Assembly (NCBI RefSeq): GCF_002284535.1
Contig: NZ_NPKH01000027.1
Coordinates: 124,001-188,000 of the forward strand
Direction of reading: 5' to 3'
DNA: 64,000 nucleotides
From: Mesorhizobium wenxiniae
GTDB taxonomy: Bacteria; Pseudomonadota; Alphaproteobacteria; Rhizobiales; Rhizobiaceae
Each line of letters starts with the position of its first letter. Within the stretch, counting starts at the first letter, position 1. Below the pieces are notes generated by a model. That model was not told where the DNA came from. It did no database searches and was given only the letters and a program-made list of their open reading frames with translations. A program made the translations under genes and the position numbers. Positions 16,126 to 26,000 of the stretch are shown piece after piece.

Positions 16126-16961
16126 GTGGTTTCACGGGCCAGCATAGCATCCGCAAGCGCCAGCGCATCCACATTGATTGCGACATCGTGGACGCGAAAA
16201 AGCTGCGCGCCCTTGAGTCTCAGGATAACGCTCGTCGCCGCTGTTCCGGCTCCCCTGGCCGAGGCGTCGCGGCCGGTGACGACACCGATGAAGCGCTTTC
16301 GCGATGTACCCGCCATCAGCGGAAAGCCCAAGGCATCAAGTTCGGAAAACCGTGCCATCAGGTCGAGATTTTCCTCCGCTGTTTCCTTGGCGAAGCCAAA
16401 GCCCGGATCGAGCACGATTTGGTCGTCGGCAACGCCGCTTTGCCGGGCGATTTCCAGTGACTTCCTGAGGAAGGAAAACTGATCCTCGATAACGTCGGGC
16501 AGTTTTTGCCTGTCACGTCCGGTGTGCATGATGACCAGCCCGGCGCCGGTCTCGGCAGCGACCCGCGCGACGCCCGGTTCGCGCTGCAGGCCCCAGACAT
16601 CGTTGACGATATGGGCGCCGGCGGCGACGGCAAGCCGAGCGGTGTCCTCGCGATAGCTGTCGACCGAAATCAGCGCCTTGCCAAGCCTGGCGAGCGCCTC
16701 GATGACAGGCAGCACACGGGCCTGCTCCTCCTCGACGGCTACCGGAGATGCGCCGGGGCGTGTCGATTCTCCACCGACGTCAATGACGGAGGCCCCCTCT
16801 TCCACCATCCGGCGGGCCTGGGCCATCGCCTGTTCGGGCGCAACGAACAGTCCCCCGTCGGAAAAACTGTCCGGCGTGACATTGAGGATACCGACGATCA
16901 CCGCTTTGCCGCCGAGGTCGAGATGACGCCCATGCGCCAGTTGCCATCGCCGTGTCGTCAT
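16119..16961 (-). CDS. folP: dihydropteroate synthase
   Basis: DHPS joins hydroxymethyldihydropterin pyrophosphate with p-aminobenzoate to make dihydropteroate, and is the sulfonamide target. The 280-residue protein has the first signature VGILNVTPDSFSDGG and the second IDVGGESTRPGA. ISVDSYREDTARLAVAAGA, VNDVWGL and LDPGFGFAKETAEEN follow in the order of the TIM barrel. A C-terminal LMAGTSRKRFIG contains the SRK substrate loop. ATG 16961 is divergent from the DUF922 gene 84 bases away, so a shared promoter region lies at 16962-17045. Confidence 0.95.
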   Translation of the reverse strand: MTTRRWQLAHGRHLDLGGKAVIVGILNVTPDSFSDGGLFVAPEQAMAQARRMVEEGASVIDVGGESTRPGASPVAVEEEQARVLPVIEALARLGKALISVDSYREDTARLAVAAGAHIVNDVWGLQREPGVARVAAETGAGLVIMHTGRDRQKLPDVIEDQFSFLRKSLEIARQSGVADDQIVLDPGFGFAKETAEENLDLMARFSELDALGFPLMAGTSRKRFIGVVTGRDASARGAGTAATSVILRLKGAQLFRVHDVAINVDALALADAMLARETTA

Positions 16962-17045
16962 TGTCCATCAACCATGTGTGATCCGCCAAAGATCAATTCC
17001 GTTGCGCCGGCAGCGGCCGTAGCGCATGGTGGGCAAAGAGGCAAC

Positions 17046-17663
17046 ATGATGAAACGATCACTGCTTTGCGCCCTGATGCTCGCGTTTTCTGCCTTGCCCG
17101 CGGGCACGGCGAGTTTGGTAAAGACATATAGCTACTTTAGCATCGGCGGCAGGACGCTCGATGATATCGGCACCCAGCTTACGAAACTTGGGCCCCTGGT
17201 AAAAAGTACAGGGATGCGGCATCCAGGCGCGACGCAGATGGCGTTCACCACCCGCATCAGCTATGCAGAAAAATCGAATTCCTGCGCGATTGCTGACGCC
17301 AACGTCACTCTCAAAGTCAAGGTGATCCTTCCCGAGTGGCGCCGCTCGCGCAAGGCTGATGCGGGCGTAAGGCTGTTTTGGGATACATTGTCCGCCGACA
17401 TCAAGCGCCATGAGGATCGCCATGTCGAGATCGCCAAGAACCATGCCCGCGACCTCGAGGATGCGCTGAAGGCGACCTATCCGCAGAAGACTTGCCAGCA
17501 GGCCAAGGCCAAGGCCGCGGAAATCGCCGCCGCTATTCTTGCCAAGCACGACCGGGCCCAGATGCAATTCGATCGCGTCGAGACAATCAATTTCGAAAGC
17601 CGCATCCTGCGGCTGCTGCGCTATCGCATGGAGCGCATCGAGAACGGCCGGCTGCCGGGTTAG
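17046..17663 (+). CDS. DUF922 domain putative exported zinc metalloprotease
   Basis: This 205-residue protein starts with a Sec signal peptide (MMKRSLLCALMLAFSALPAG, cleavage near GTA-SLV) and has a single DUF922 domain. The probable active site is HEDRH in DIKRHEDRHVEIAKNHA, an HExxH zinc-protease pattern. Two cysteines (NSCAI and KTCQQ) could be paired in the periplasm. ATG 17046 is chosen because AGAGG lies five bases upstream. Family members are annotated as predicted Zn-dependent proteases on this motif alone, and no substrate is known. It is divergent from folP and converges on the ferredoxin reductase gene. Confidence 0.8.
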   Translation: MMKRSLLCALMLAFSALPAGTASLVKTYSYFSIGGRTLDDIGTQLTKLGPLVKSTGMRHPGATQMAFTTRISYAEKSNSCAIADANVTLKVKVILPEWRRSRKADAGVRLFWDTLSADIKRHEDRHVEIAKNHARDLEDALKATYPQKTCQQAKAKAAEIAAAILAKHDRAQMQFDRVETINFESRILRLLRYRMERIENGRLPG

Positions 17664-17710
17664 CTCAGGCCAGATGGTAAGGTCGATTTTCGTGGAGTAA
17701 GAGTGGGGCG

Positions 17711-18739
17711 TCAGCCGGCGACGCCAAGCTTCTTCTGCAGACTGGTCGACGAGGTCGTATACTGGAACACGATGCGCTCGCCGGGGCTGACGATGCGCTT
17801 GGCCGCTTGCGCCATCAGAGCGACCTCATGGAAGCCCGACAGGATCAGCTTCAGCTTGCCGGGGTACCAGTTGATGTCGCCGACGGCGAAGATGCCCGGT
17901 ACCGATGTCTGGAATTTCTCGGTGTCGACCGGGATCAAGTTCTCGTGAAGATTGAGCCCCCACTCGGCGATCGGTCCTAGCTTCATGGTCAGGCCGAAGA
18001 ATGGCAGCATCCGCGTGCACGGCACCTCGATATCGCCGCTGGGGCCTTTGATGGTCGCGGAGGAAAGCTGGCCGTCGGCGCCGGACAATCCCGCCACCTG
18101 CCCTACCTGGAAATCCAGTTCCTTCATCTCCTGCATGGCGTACATCTTGTTGACGCTGTCGGGCGCCGCGCGAAACTCCGGCCGCCGGTGGACTAGCGTC
18201 ACGCTCTTGGCCACCGGCTGCAGGTTCAGCGTCCAGTCGAGCGCCGAATCGCCGCCGCCGACGATAATGAGGTCGTGGCCGCGAAATTCCTCCATCCGGC
18301 GAACCGAGTAGAAGACGCTCTTGCCCTCATAAATCTCAATGTGCGGGATCGGCGGCCGCTTCGGCTGGAATGAGCCGCCGCCGGCCGCGATAACCACAAC
18401 CTTGGCTTCAAAAACCTCGTTCTCGTCAGTGAGGACGCGAAAGCTGCCGTCCTCCAGCTTTTCGAGGCTCGAGACCATGCGGTTGAAGGTGAAGTCGGGC
18501 TTGAACGGCGCGATCTGCTCAAGGAGCCTGTCGACCAAGCCCTGCGCCGAAATCGATGGCCAGCCGGGAATGTCGTAGATCGGCTTTTCCGGATAGAGTT
18601 CGGCGCATTGCCCGCCAGGGCGATCGAGTATGTCGATGAGATGGCATTTCATGTCGAAGAGGCCGAGCTCGAACACGGCGAACAGGCCGACCGGCCCTGC
18701 CCCGACAATCAATACGTCCGTCCTGGTGATATCGGTCAT
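17711..18739 (-). CDS. ferredoxin--NADP(+) reductase, thioredoxin-reductase-like type
   Basis: This 342-residue FAD/NAD(P)-binding protein has the layout of TrxR-like ferredoxin reductases. The FAD motif VLIVGAGPVGLFAVFELG is near the N-terminus, followed by GGQCAELYPEKPIYDIPG. The NADP motif IIVGGGDSALDW lies in the middle, and GIFAVGDINWYPGKLKLI near the C-terminus binds FAD again. It lacks the thioredoxin-reductase CxxC redox pair, which supports a ferredoxin/flavodoxin reductase. ATG 18739 has GAAGG upstream. A frame open to 18805 adds residues with no family match. A [2Fe-2S] ferredoxin gene lies 203 bases upstream on the same strand, a plausible redox partner. Confidence 0.9.
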   Translation of the reverse strand: MTDITRTDVLIVGAGPVGLFAVFELGLFDMKCHLIDILDRPGGQCAELYPEKPIYDIPGWPSISAQGLVDRLLEQIAPFKPDFTFNRMVSSLEKLEDGSFRVLTDENEVFEAKVVVIAAGGGSFQPKRPPIPHIEIYEGKSVFYSVRRMEEFRGHDLIIVGGGDSALDWTLNLQPVAKSVTLVHRRPEFRAAPDSVNKMYAMQEMKELDFQVGQVAGLSGADGQLSSATIKGPSGDIEVPCTRMLPFFGLTMKLGPIAEWGLNLHENLIPVDTEKFQTSVPGIFAVGDINWYPGKLKLILSGFHEVALMAQAAKRIVSPGERIVFQYTTSSTSLQKKLGVAG

Positions 18740-18764
18740 GAATGCGCCTTCAATCCGCACGACC

Positions 18765-18788
18765 GCGAAAATCGAAATCGATTTTCGC
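18765..18788. repeat. perfect 10-bp palindrome
   Basis: GCGAAAATCG and CGATTTTCGC flank the loop AAAT, 26 bases upstream of the ferredoxin reductase start. It belongs to the same loose family as the elements near 11440 and 16090 (AAAATCG...CGATTTTCG). It could be a dispersed palindrome or part of a promoter. Confidence 0.6.
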
Positions 18789-18814
18789 TGGAGATCATCC
18801 GCCAAATCACGGTG

Positions 18815-18858
18815 CTATAGCGCCCTTTGCGTGTCCAAGAGGATGCGCGGCGCTATAG
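18815..18858. repeat. CTATAGCGCC inverted repeat (dispersed element)
   Basis: CTATAGCGCC (18815-18824) and GGCGCTATAG (18849-18858) form a perfect 10-bp stem. Between them the inner GCGTGTCC/GGATGCGC pairs imperfectly. Related sequences occur at 12105-12135 and 48018-48051, always in gaps between genes. The stretch 18740-18942 otherwise holds no gene. Confidence 0.6.
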
Positions 18859-18942
18859 AGAACGGCGAGACACTGCATGACCATTGGCCCGCTGCCAAGC
18901 CGGGACCCGAAAAATCGGCTACAACGCTTCAGCCTTCACGCT

Positions 18943-19263
18943 TCAGCCCTGGCGGGCGGGCACGCGCACAACCAGGCCGTCGAGAGCGTCGCGCACCTTG
19001 ATCTGACAGGAGAGCCGTGAGTTCGGCTGGACATCGTAGGCGAAGTCCAGCATGTCCTCTTCCATCGCTTCCGGCTCCCCGACTTCCGCCGTCCATGCCT
19101 CGTCGACATAGACGTGGCAGGTCGCGCAGGCGCAGGCGCCACCGCACTCGGCCTCGATCCCCGGCACGGCGTTGCGGATCGCGTTCTCCATGACGGTCGA
19201 GCCGTTTTCGGCATCCACGTCAAAATGTGTGCCGTCATGGGCGATGAAGGTCAGCTTGGTCAT
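18943..19263 (-). CDS. [2Fe-2S] ferredoxin, adrenodoxin/putidaredoxin type
   Basis: This 106-residue electron carrier has the adrenodoxin cluster motif: Cys-x5-Cys-x2-Cys (ECGGACACATCHVY) near residues 40-50 and the fourth Cys in RLSCQI near 85. The N-terminal strands (KLTFIAHDGTHFDVDAENG) and the acidic helix (GEPEAMEEDMLDF) that docks reductases are present. Such ferredoxins serve cytochromes P450, Fe-S biogenesis or other oxygenases. No P450 or isc gene is in the window, but a ferredoxin reductase gene follows on the same strand. ATG 19263 has a moderate ribosome-binding site. Confidence 0.92.
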   Translation of the reverse strand: MTKLTFIAHDGTHFDVDAENGSTVMENAIRNAVPGIEAECGGACACATCHVYVDEAWTAEVGEPEAMEEDMLDFAYDVQPNSRLSCQIKVRDALDGLVVRVPARQG

Positions 19264-19363
19264 TTGTCACCTGAAGGGAGTTCCAGCCGAGATAATCACT
19301 CCAGCAGACAAGTCAACTGCCGCGCGAAAGCGGCGCTCTATGCCGTTTTTTTCGGAAATCGGT

Positions 19364-19732
19364 TTAACGGCTGATGGCGGCGACGAAATCGCGGACTTCT
19401 TCGATCAGGGCGCCAAGCCGCTTGAGGGTATTGGTATCTTCAGGTTGAAGTTCGATCGCGCTGGCGCAATCGGCAATAGCGAAGGCGCCGACGCCGCGCG
19501 CCGAACCTTTCAGCCCGTGCGCAAGAAGCAGTCTTTGCCCCACATCGGCGTCGACGATCCTGTCGCGAACGGACAGCGCCTGCTGCACGAACAGCGCCAG
19601 CACCTCCTGTTCGAGGTTGCGGTCGCCCATCGTCTGACGCGCCAAATGCGCCAAGTCCACCGGCCGCGACCCGGCCGTTCCCGATACGTCGCCGCCGGGC
19701 ATCGAGAAGGCAATGCCGTTTTCGCCACGCAT
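19364..19732 (-). CDS. Hpt domain protein (histidine phosphotransfer)
   Basis: From ATG 19732 this is a 122-residue single-domain protein with the four-helix Hpt fold. The phospho-acceptor is His72 in LLLAHGLKGSARGVGA, an exact match to the usual HxLKGxA box. Helices before (LEQEVLALFVQQALSVRDRI) and after (ADCASAIELQ) complete the bundle. It should relay phosphate between a hybrid kinase receiver and a response regulator. It is not ChpT, which is a dimeric pseudo-kinase fold. Its partner is unknown. It is divergent from the GPR-like gene, sharing a 271-base AT-richer gap. The frame is open to 19837 but the added N-terminus is not domain-like. Confidence 0.82.
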   Translation of the reverse strand: MRGENGIAFSMPGGDVSGTAGSRPVDLAHLARQTMGDRNLEQEVLALFVQQALSVRDRIVDADVGQRLLLAHGLKGSARGVGAFAIADCASAIELQPEDTNTLKRLGALIEEVRDFVAAISR

Positions 19733-20003
19733 GATTCTGCAACTCCGTTCATCCAGCCGCAAAAAATAGGCCCATCCTGTGGATGACGGGTTAATGATTG
19801 GCCCGGAAAAATGTTGCGATAACGGCGCCGGAATCACAGTTTTGTTAACCTTATATTTAAAGTTTTACGTATCGCGCCGAATGCATGTTTTCTTTACCCC
19901 GGTGTGTCATTACGATACGACAGGTCCATTTTCAGCCTCTTGCGTGGGACACGACAAGCAGAATCAATAAGTCCCGCGGCAGCTTGTACAGGGTAGCGAA
20001 GGC
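19733..20003. promoter_or_regulatory. divergent promoter region of hpt and the gpr-like gene
   Basis: These 271 bases separate two divergent genes. The segment 19841-19875 is unusually AT-rich for this genome (GTTAACC followed by TTATATTTAAAG) and is the best place for a promoter. The TTAA boxes at 19845 and 19857 are eight bases apart, one more than the CtrA consensus spacing. GAAGG precedes the gpr ATG. No coding region is evident. Confidence 0.45.
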
Positions 20004-23000
20004 ATGGCGAAGAAAACAACGACGAGAACGCTCGACAACGACGTAGCCAGGGAACTCGAAAAAGCACTTGAAATCGATCTGAGCGGCGATGCCGGCGGCG
20101 ACCTCGACATCGCAGCGTCCATGGAAGATCTGGAAGCGCAGATATCGCAGGCTGCCGACGAGTTGGCACGCGAAGGCCGTAACCAGAATGCCGAGCCTGT
20201 CGCCAGCCAGAGCGAGAATGCCGAGCCCGTCGCCAGCCAGAGCCAGAAGACGCAGCCTGCCGCCAACCAGGACCAAAAAGCCCAGGACCAGAAAACAAAA
20301 CCCGCGGCAAAGGCTGAACTGCGCCCTGTGGAAACGCGCAATGGCACGCAGCCGGCCGGCTTCACGCCGGCCAATGACCCTCGTCAAAAAGATTACAAAA
20401 CGCTGCTGCATACCCTCAATCGGCGTGCCTCGAACACGATCTACTGGGTCGTGGCGCTCGTTTCGCTTGCCTGGATCGCGGGCGCCGGGGCATTGGCCAA
20501 CTTGCTGTTTGGACCAGGCATCTGGCAAATCCGCACGCCCGGCCAGTTTTTCGCCCGTCCCGAACTGATCGGCCTGGCGATCGCTGCGATCCTGCCCGTG
20601 CTGCTGTTTTGGGCGTTTGCAGCCATGATTCGCCGCGCGCAGGAGATGCGCATCGCGGCTCAGTCGATGACGGAAGTGGCCTTCCGCCTGACCGAGCCGG
20701 AAAACATTGCCCAGGATCGCGTCATGATGATCGGGCAAGCCGTCCGCCGCGAGGTGGCGGCCATGGGTGAAGGCATCGAGCGCACGCTTGCGCGTGCCGT
20801 CGAGCTCGAAACCCTGGTGCACAGCGAGGTGAACCAGATCGAACGCTCCTACTCGGAGAATGAATCCCGCATCCGCTCGCTTGTCGACGGGCTGGGCAGC
20901 GAGCGCGAAGCGGTGGTCAGCCACGCCGAACGCGTGCGCGCCTCGATCACCGGCGCGCATGAGACGCTGAAGGACGAAATCGGGGCGGCCAGCGACATCA
21001 TTCGCGACAGCATTCTCAACGCCTCGACCAACCTGTCGATGACCATAACCAATTCCGGCGACACCCTGATCGACAGGATCAACCAAAGCTCGTTGTCGAT
21101 CTTCGATTCGGTGGAAGGCCGGCTCGAATCGATCACGGACCGGCTGTCGACCTCCGGCGAAGCCTTCGCCAGCCTTCTCGATACGCGCATCGCCAAGCTG
21201 ACGGACACGACCGACGGCCTCACCCGGTCGCTGACCGACCTGCTCGACGATCGGACCTCCGGCATGGTGTCGTTGCTCGGCGGCGCCGCGCGTACGCTCA
21301 ACTCCGAATTTGAAGCCAGCCTTGACGGCATCGAGCGGACGCTGGCCGAACGCGGCCAGGCGCTGATTAGTGAATTTCAGACCCGCGCCGAAGCGCTGGA
21401 CACCGGCACCCAGAAGCTCAACGCCGCGCTCGAGGCTCGCGCACGCCAGATCAACGAGACGCTGGTCGAGCGCGCGCGCGAAATCGCCCATACCTTCCAG
21501 GAGAGCAAGGAGACGCTGTCGGCGATGATCGATCAGGGCAAGACCCAGATCGGCGCCGACATGGCCGACATTGTTTCGTCGACTTCGTCCATGCTTGAAG
21601 CACGCGCAGGCGATTTCGCAGGGCGCATGGAAGCGGCCCGTCATGTGGTGTCGCGTTCCTTCGACGCCGACATCCAGCGGCTTTCCGATGCCCGCGTCGG
21701 CATCGAAGAAGCCGTCGAGAACCACAGCCGCAAGCTTTCCGAAAGCCGCGAACGCATGGCGGCGGCAATGCAGGCCGATCTTGCGAAATTCGCCGAAAGC
21801 CGCGCCGGCATCGACGCGGCTGTCACCGACCAGGTGCAGAAGCTTGCCGAAGGCCGCAACCTGATCTCGCGCGCCCTCGAAGAGGATCTGCGCAAGGTCA
21901 ACGAGTCAAGCGCCGCCATCGATGCTTCGCTCGGCAGCCATCTCGAAAGGCTCGAAGAGGGCCGCAATAGGCTTTCACAAGCCTTGAACGAAGACTCCGG
22001 AAAACTCGTACAAGCCCGTACGATCATTGACGAGATGGTTGCCGGCCATGTTGGCAAGCTCGCCGAAGGCCGCAGCATTCTTTCACGCGCCCTCGAGGCC
22101 GATCTCGGCAAGCTGGCCGACAGTCGCGCCAGCATCGACGGCCTGGTCGCCGGTCAGGTCGAGAAGATCGCCGAAGGTCGCGCCATACTTGCCAAGGCGT
22201 TGGAAACCGACATTGTCGGCATCAAGGATCTCATCCAGAGCCATTCCGCCAAACTGGCGGAAGACCGCAGCCTGCTTTCGCGCTCGCTCGAAAACGACCT
22301 GTCCGGTATCCGAGGCCTGATCGAGGACCATTCGGGCAGGCTCGCCGACGATCGCAGCCAGCTTTCGCAAACGCTCGAGGCAGACCTCGCCAAATTGGCG
22401 GAAAGCCGGTCGAGCATCGACGGGCTGGTCGCCGGTCAGGTCGAGAAGCTGGCCGAAGGCCGCGACATCCTAAAGCGCGCGCTGGAGTCCGATCTCAACA
22501 CGATCAAGGACGTCATAGCAGGCCAGTCCGAAAAGCTGGCGGAAGACCGTGGCCAGCTCTCGAAGGCGTTGGAAATCGACCTGCAGAGCGTGAACGGGCT
22601 TATCTCCGATCACATGAACAGGCTCGCCGAGGACCGTTCAATCCTGTCGAAGGCACTCGAAGACGACCTCGCCAAACTGGCTGAAAGCCGGTCGAGCATC
22701 GATGGTCTGGTTACCGGCCAGGTCGAGAAGCTGGCCGAAGGCCGCGACATTCTCAAGCGCGCGCTGGAGTCCGATCTCAACACGATCAAGGACGTCATAG
22801 CAGGCCAGTCCGAAAAGCTGGCGGAAGATCGTGGTCAGCTCTCAAAGGCGTTGGAAACGGACCTGCAGAGCGTGAATGGCCTTATCTCTGATCACATGAA
22901 CAGGCTCGCCGAGGACCGTTCGATCCTGTCGAAGGCACTCGAAGACGACCTCGCCAAGCTGGCCGAAAGCCGGTCGAGCATCGATGGTCTGGTCACCGGC

Positions 23001-26000
23001 CAGGTCGAGAAGCTGGCCGAGGGCCGCGACATTCTCAAGCGCGCGCTGGAATCCGATCTCAACACGATCAAGAGCGTTATCGCAGACCAGTCCGAAAAGC
23101 TGGCGGAAGACCGCTCGACCCTGTCCAAGGCGCTCGAAGACGACCTCGCCAAGCTGGCGGAAAGCCGGTCGAGCATCGACGGGCTGGTTGCCGGCCAAGT
23201 CGAAAAGCTGGCCGAAGGCCGCGACATTCTCAGACGTGCGCTGGAAGCAGACCTCAATACCATCAAGGGTGTCGTCGCCGACCAGTCGCAGCAGCTGACC
23301 GACAATCGCGCTCAGTTTGCGCAGGCGCTGGAAGCCGATCTCGGCAGCGTCAACGGTCTTGTAAACAGCCATGCCGAGAAACTCCTCCAGGAGCGCTCGA
23401 CCCTGTCCAAGGCACTCGAAGACGACCTCGCCAAACTGGCGGAAAGCCGGTCAAGCATCGACGGGCTGGTTGCCGGCCAGGTCGAGAAGCTGGCCGAAGG
23501 CCGCGACATCCTCAGACGCGCGTTGGAAGCAGACCTCAATACCCTCAAGGGTGTCGTCGCCGACCAGTCGCAGCAGCTGACCGACAATCGTGCAGAGTTT
23601 GCGCGGGCGCTGGAGACCGATCTCGGCAGCGTCAACGGTCTCGTAAACAGCCACGCCGAGAAGCTCATCCAGGACCGCTCGATCCTGTCCAAGGCGCTTG
23701 AAGACGACCTCGCCAAACTGGCGGAAAGCCGGTCGAGCATCGACGGGCTGGTTGCCGGCCAGGTCGAGAAACTGGCCGAAGGCCGCGATATCCTTAGACG
23801 AGCGCTGGAAGCAGACCTGCAGAAAATTGCGGCGAGCCGCGGCGAGGTGGACGACATCATCGCCGGGCATGTCGGCAAGCTGGCCGAAGGCCGCGACGCG
23901 CTGACCCGTGCGCTGGAGGAAGATCTCTCCAAGCTCGCCGATACGCGCAAGGAAGTCGACCGTTCCCTGTCCGGCCATATCGACCAGATCGCCGCCAGAA
24001 GCACCGACATTTCGGACGCCATTGCCGCTGACGTCGAAAAGATCGAGCAGGCGTTCAGCCGTCAGACCGGCATCATCGAGGAGCGCGCCGGAACCATGGA
24101 GCGCGCGCTGTCGACCGGTGTCGACAACGTCCGCAGCGTGCTCGAAAAGAGCGCCGTCTTCGTCGCGGGAGCGCTGCGTGAAAAGGTAATGGAAGTCACC
24201 AGCGCGCTGCATGAGCAGGCCGGCGCGGCGTTCAGCGACGCCGACCGCAAGATCGCCGAGCGTGCCGAGCAGACCTCGGCCGCCTTGCTCGCCAGGGCGG
24301 AGGATATCGCCCGCACCTTCGAGGAGGCGGACCGCCGCCTCGCCGAACGTGCCGAAGACACGTCGACTGCGCTCATTGCCCGCGCCGAGGATACATCGAG
24401 CGCAATCATGGCCCGGGTCGACGACACATCGAACTCCTTGCTGACGCGCGCCCAGGAGACGGCCGACCGACTGGCCGCTCGTGCCAGCGAGATCGCCGGT
24501 ACATTCGATGCGGCGGACCAGAAGCTGGTTGCCCGCGCGGTCGAAACGGCGCAGTCGCTGGCGGCACGGGCCGGCGACATCCTGCGCAATTTCGAAGGCG
24601 CCGACGAACGGCTCGGCGTGCGCATCGGCGAATCGGCCGAAGCGCTCGCAGCGCGAGCATCGGACCTTGGCCGCATTTTCGATGCCGCCGACCAACAGCT
24701 GATCTCGCGCATCGCCGAAGGTTCGGAGGCGCTGTCGGCCCGCGCGTCGGAGATCGGCCGTATCTTCGACGAGGCGGATCACCGTCTGGTATCCCGAATC
24801 GCCGACAGCACGTCGACGATCGGAGAACATGCCGACAACATCGTCGGGGCCTTCGCCAGCACCGAGCAGCGGGTTGCCGAACGTGCGCGGCAGACCGGTG
24901 AGGAACTTGCCGTCCACGCCCGTGAAATCGAGCAGGCGCTCGCCGGCGCCGACGAGCGCCTGGCATCCAGCGCGGCGGCTGCGGCGGCTCGCGTCGAGGA
25001 GCAGGTTGCCGGCGTCGAAAACCGTCTCGTCTACACCACCGAAACGATAGGCCAGAAGCTCAACGAACAGGTTTCGACCGCTGAGGCGCAACTTATTTCG
25101 CGCGCCAACGCGATCGCCGAAACCTTCACTGCGGTCGGCCAACATATCGGCCAGAGCACCAACGACGCGGCGAAGACCATCGGCACCAACACCCGCGAGC
25201 TCAACACGATGCTTGCGGCACGTTCGGCCGAGATCTCGAAAATCCTCGACGAAACGGCACGGCCGCTGGTCGAGCGCTTCGCCCAGGGCGGCTCGGAACT
25301 GCAAAAGAGCATGGAAGAGGTGACCGAACGCGCCACCGAGAAGCTCCGCAGTGAAAACGCCACCCTCGTCAATGCGCTCGCCAGCCGCACGGCCGAAACA
25401 TTGTCGGCCGTCGAAGGCGCGCGCTCGACGCTCGCCGACAGTGTCGCCGATCTCATCGGCCGTATGAGCACCTCTAGCTCGCAGCTCGGTCAGTTGATCG
25501 AGCAGGCGGCGGCCAATCTCGGCCAGGTCGACGAACGCCTGACCGGCAGCACGCAAAGCTTTGCAGCGACCACGGAAAAAGCCGCGCAGACCTTCGCCAG
25601 TTCGGCACGCCTGGTCGATTCGAACACGACACGGCTTACCGAGCTGTCATCCGCGACCTTGCGCGAGGTTGCCTCGATCGCCACCAAGTTCGACGAGCAC
25701 AGCCGATTGCTGTCCAGTGCTTCGGATCTGTTGAGCTCGGCCCAGAGCAACCTTGAACACACGTTGGAAAGGCAGTCGTCGCTGGAGGATCTCGCCGTCG
25801 GCCTGGTCAAGAAGTCGGAGGATCTCGAAAAGGTCATGCGCTCGTTCGAGGATCTGGTCGGCCAGACGTTGCAGAACGCCGAAGGCAAGACGCTGGAGTC
25901 GGCGGACAAGATCCGGACCGCCATCTCCGACGTCGTCGATTCGGCAACGAAGCGCTTCGCCGACGCGACCGAGGAGATGCGACGCACCGCCGGCTCGATC

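Noticed and set aside
19932..21725. Antisense frame of 597 codons at the gpr start
   Set aside because: It covers the divergent promoter and the gpr N-terminus on the opposite strand with low-complexity sequence; composition explains it.
22389..23820. CRISPR array
   Set aside because: The repeats are long, in frame, adjacent without unique spacers and part of a coding sequence.
23451..25556. Antisense frame of 701 codons inside the gpr-like gene
   Set aside because: It mirrors the repetitive GC-rich sense frame, has no recognisable domain and no ribosome-binding site, and the sense gene is clearly coding.
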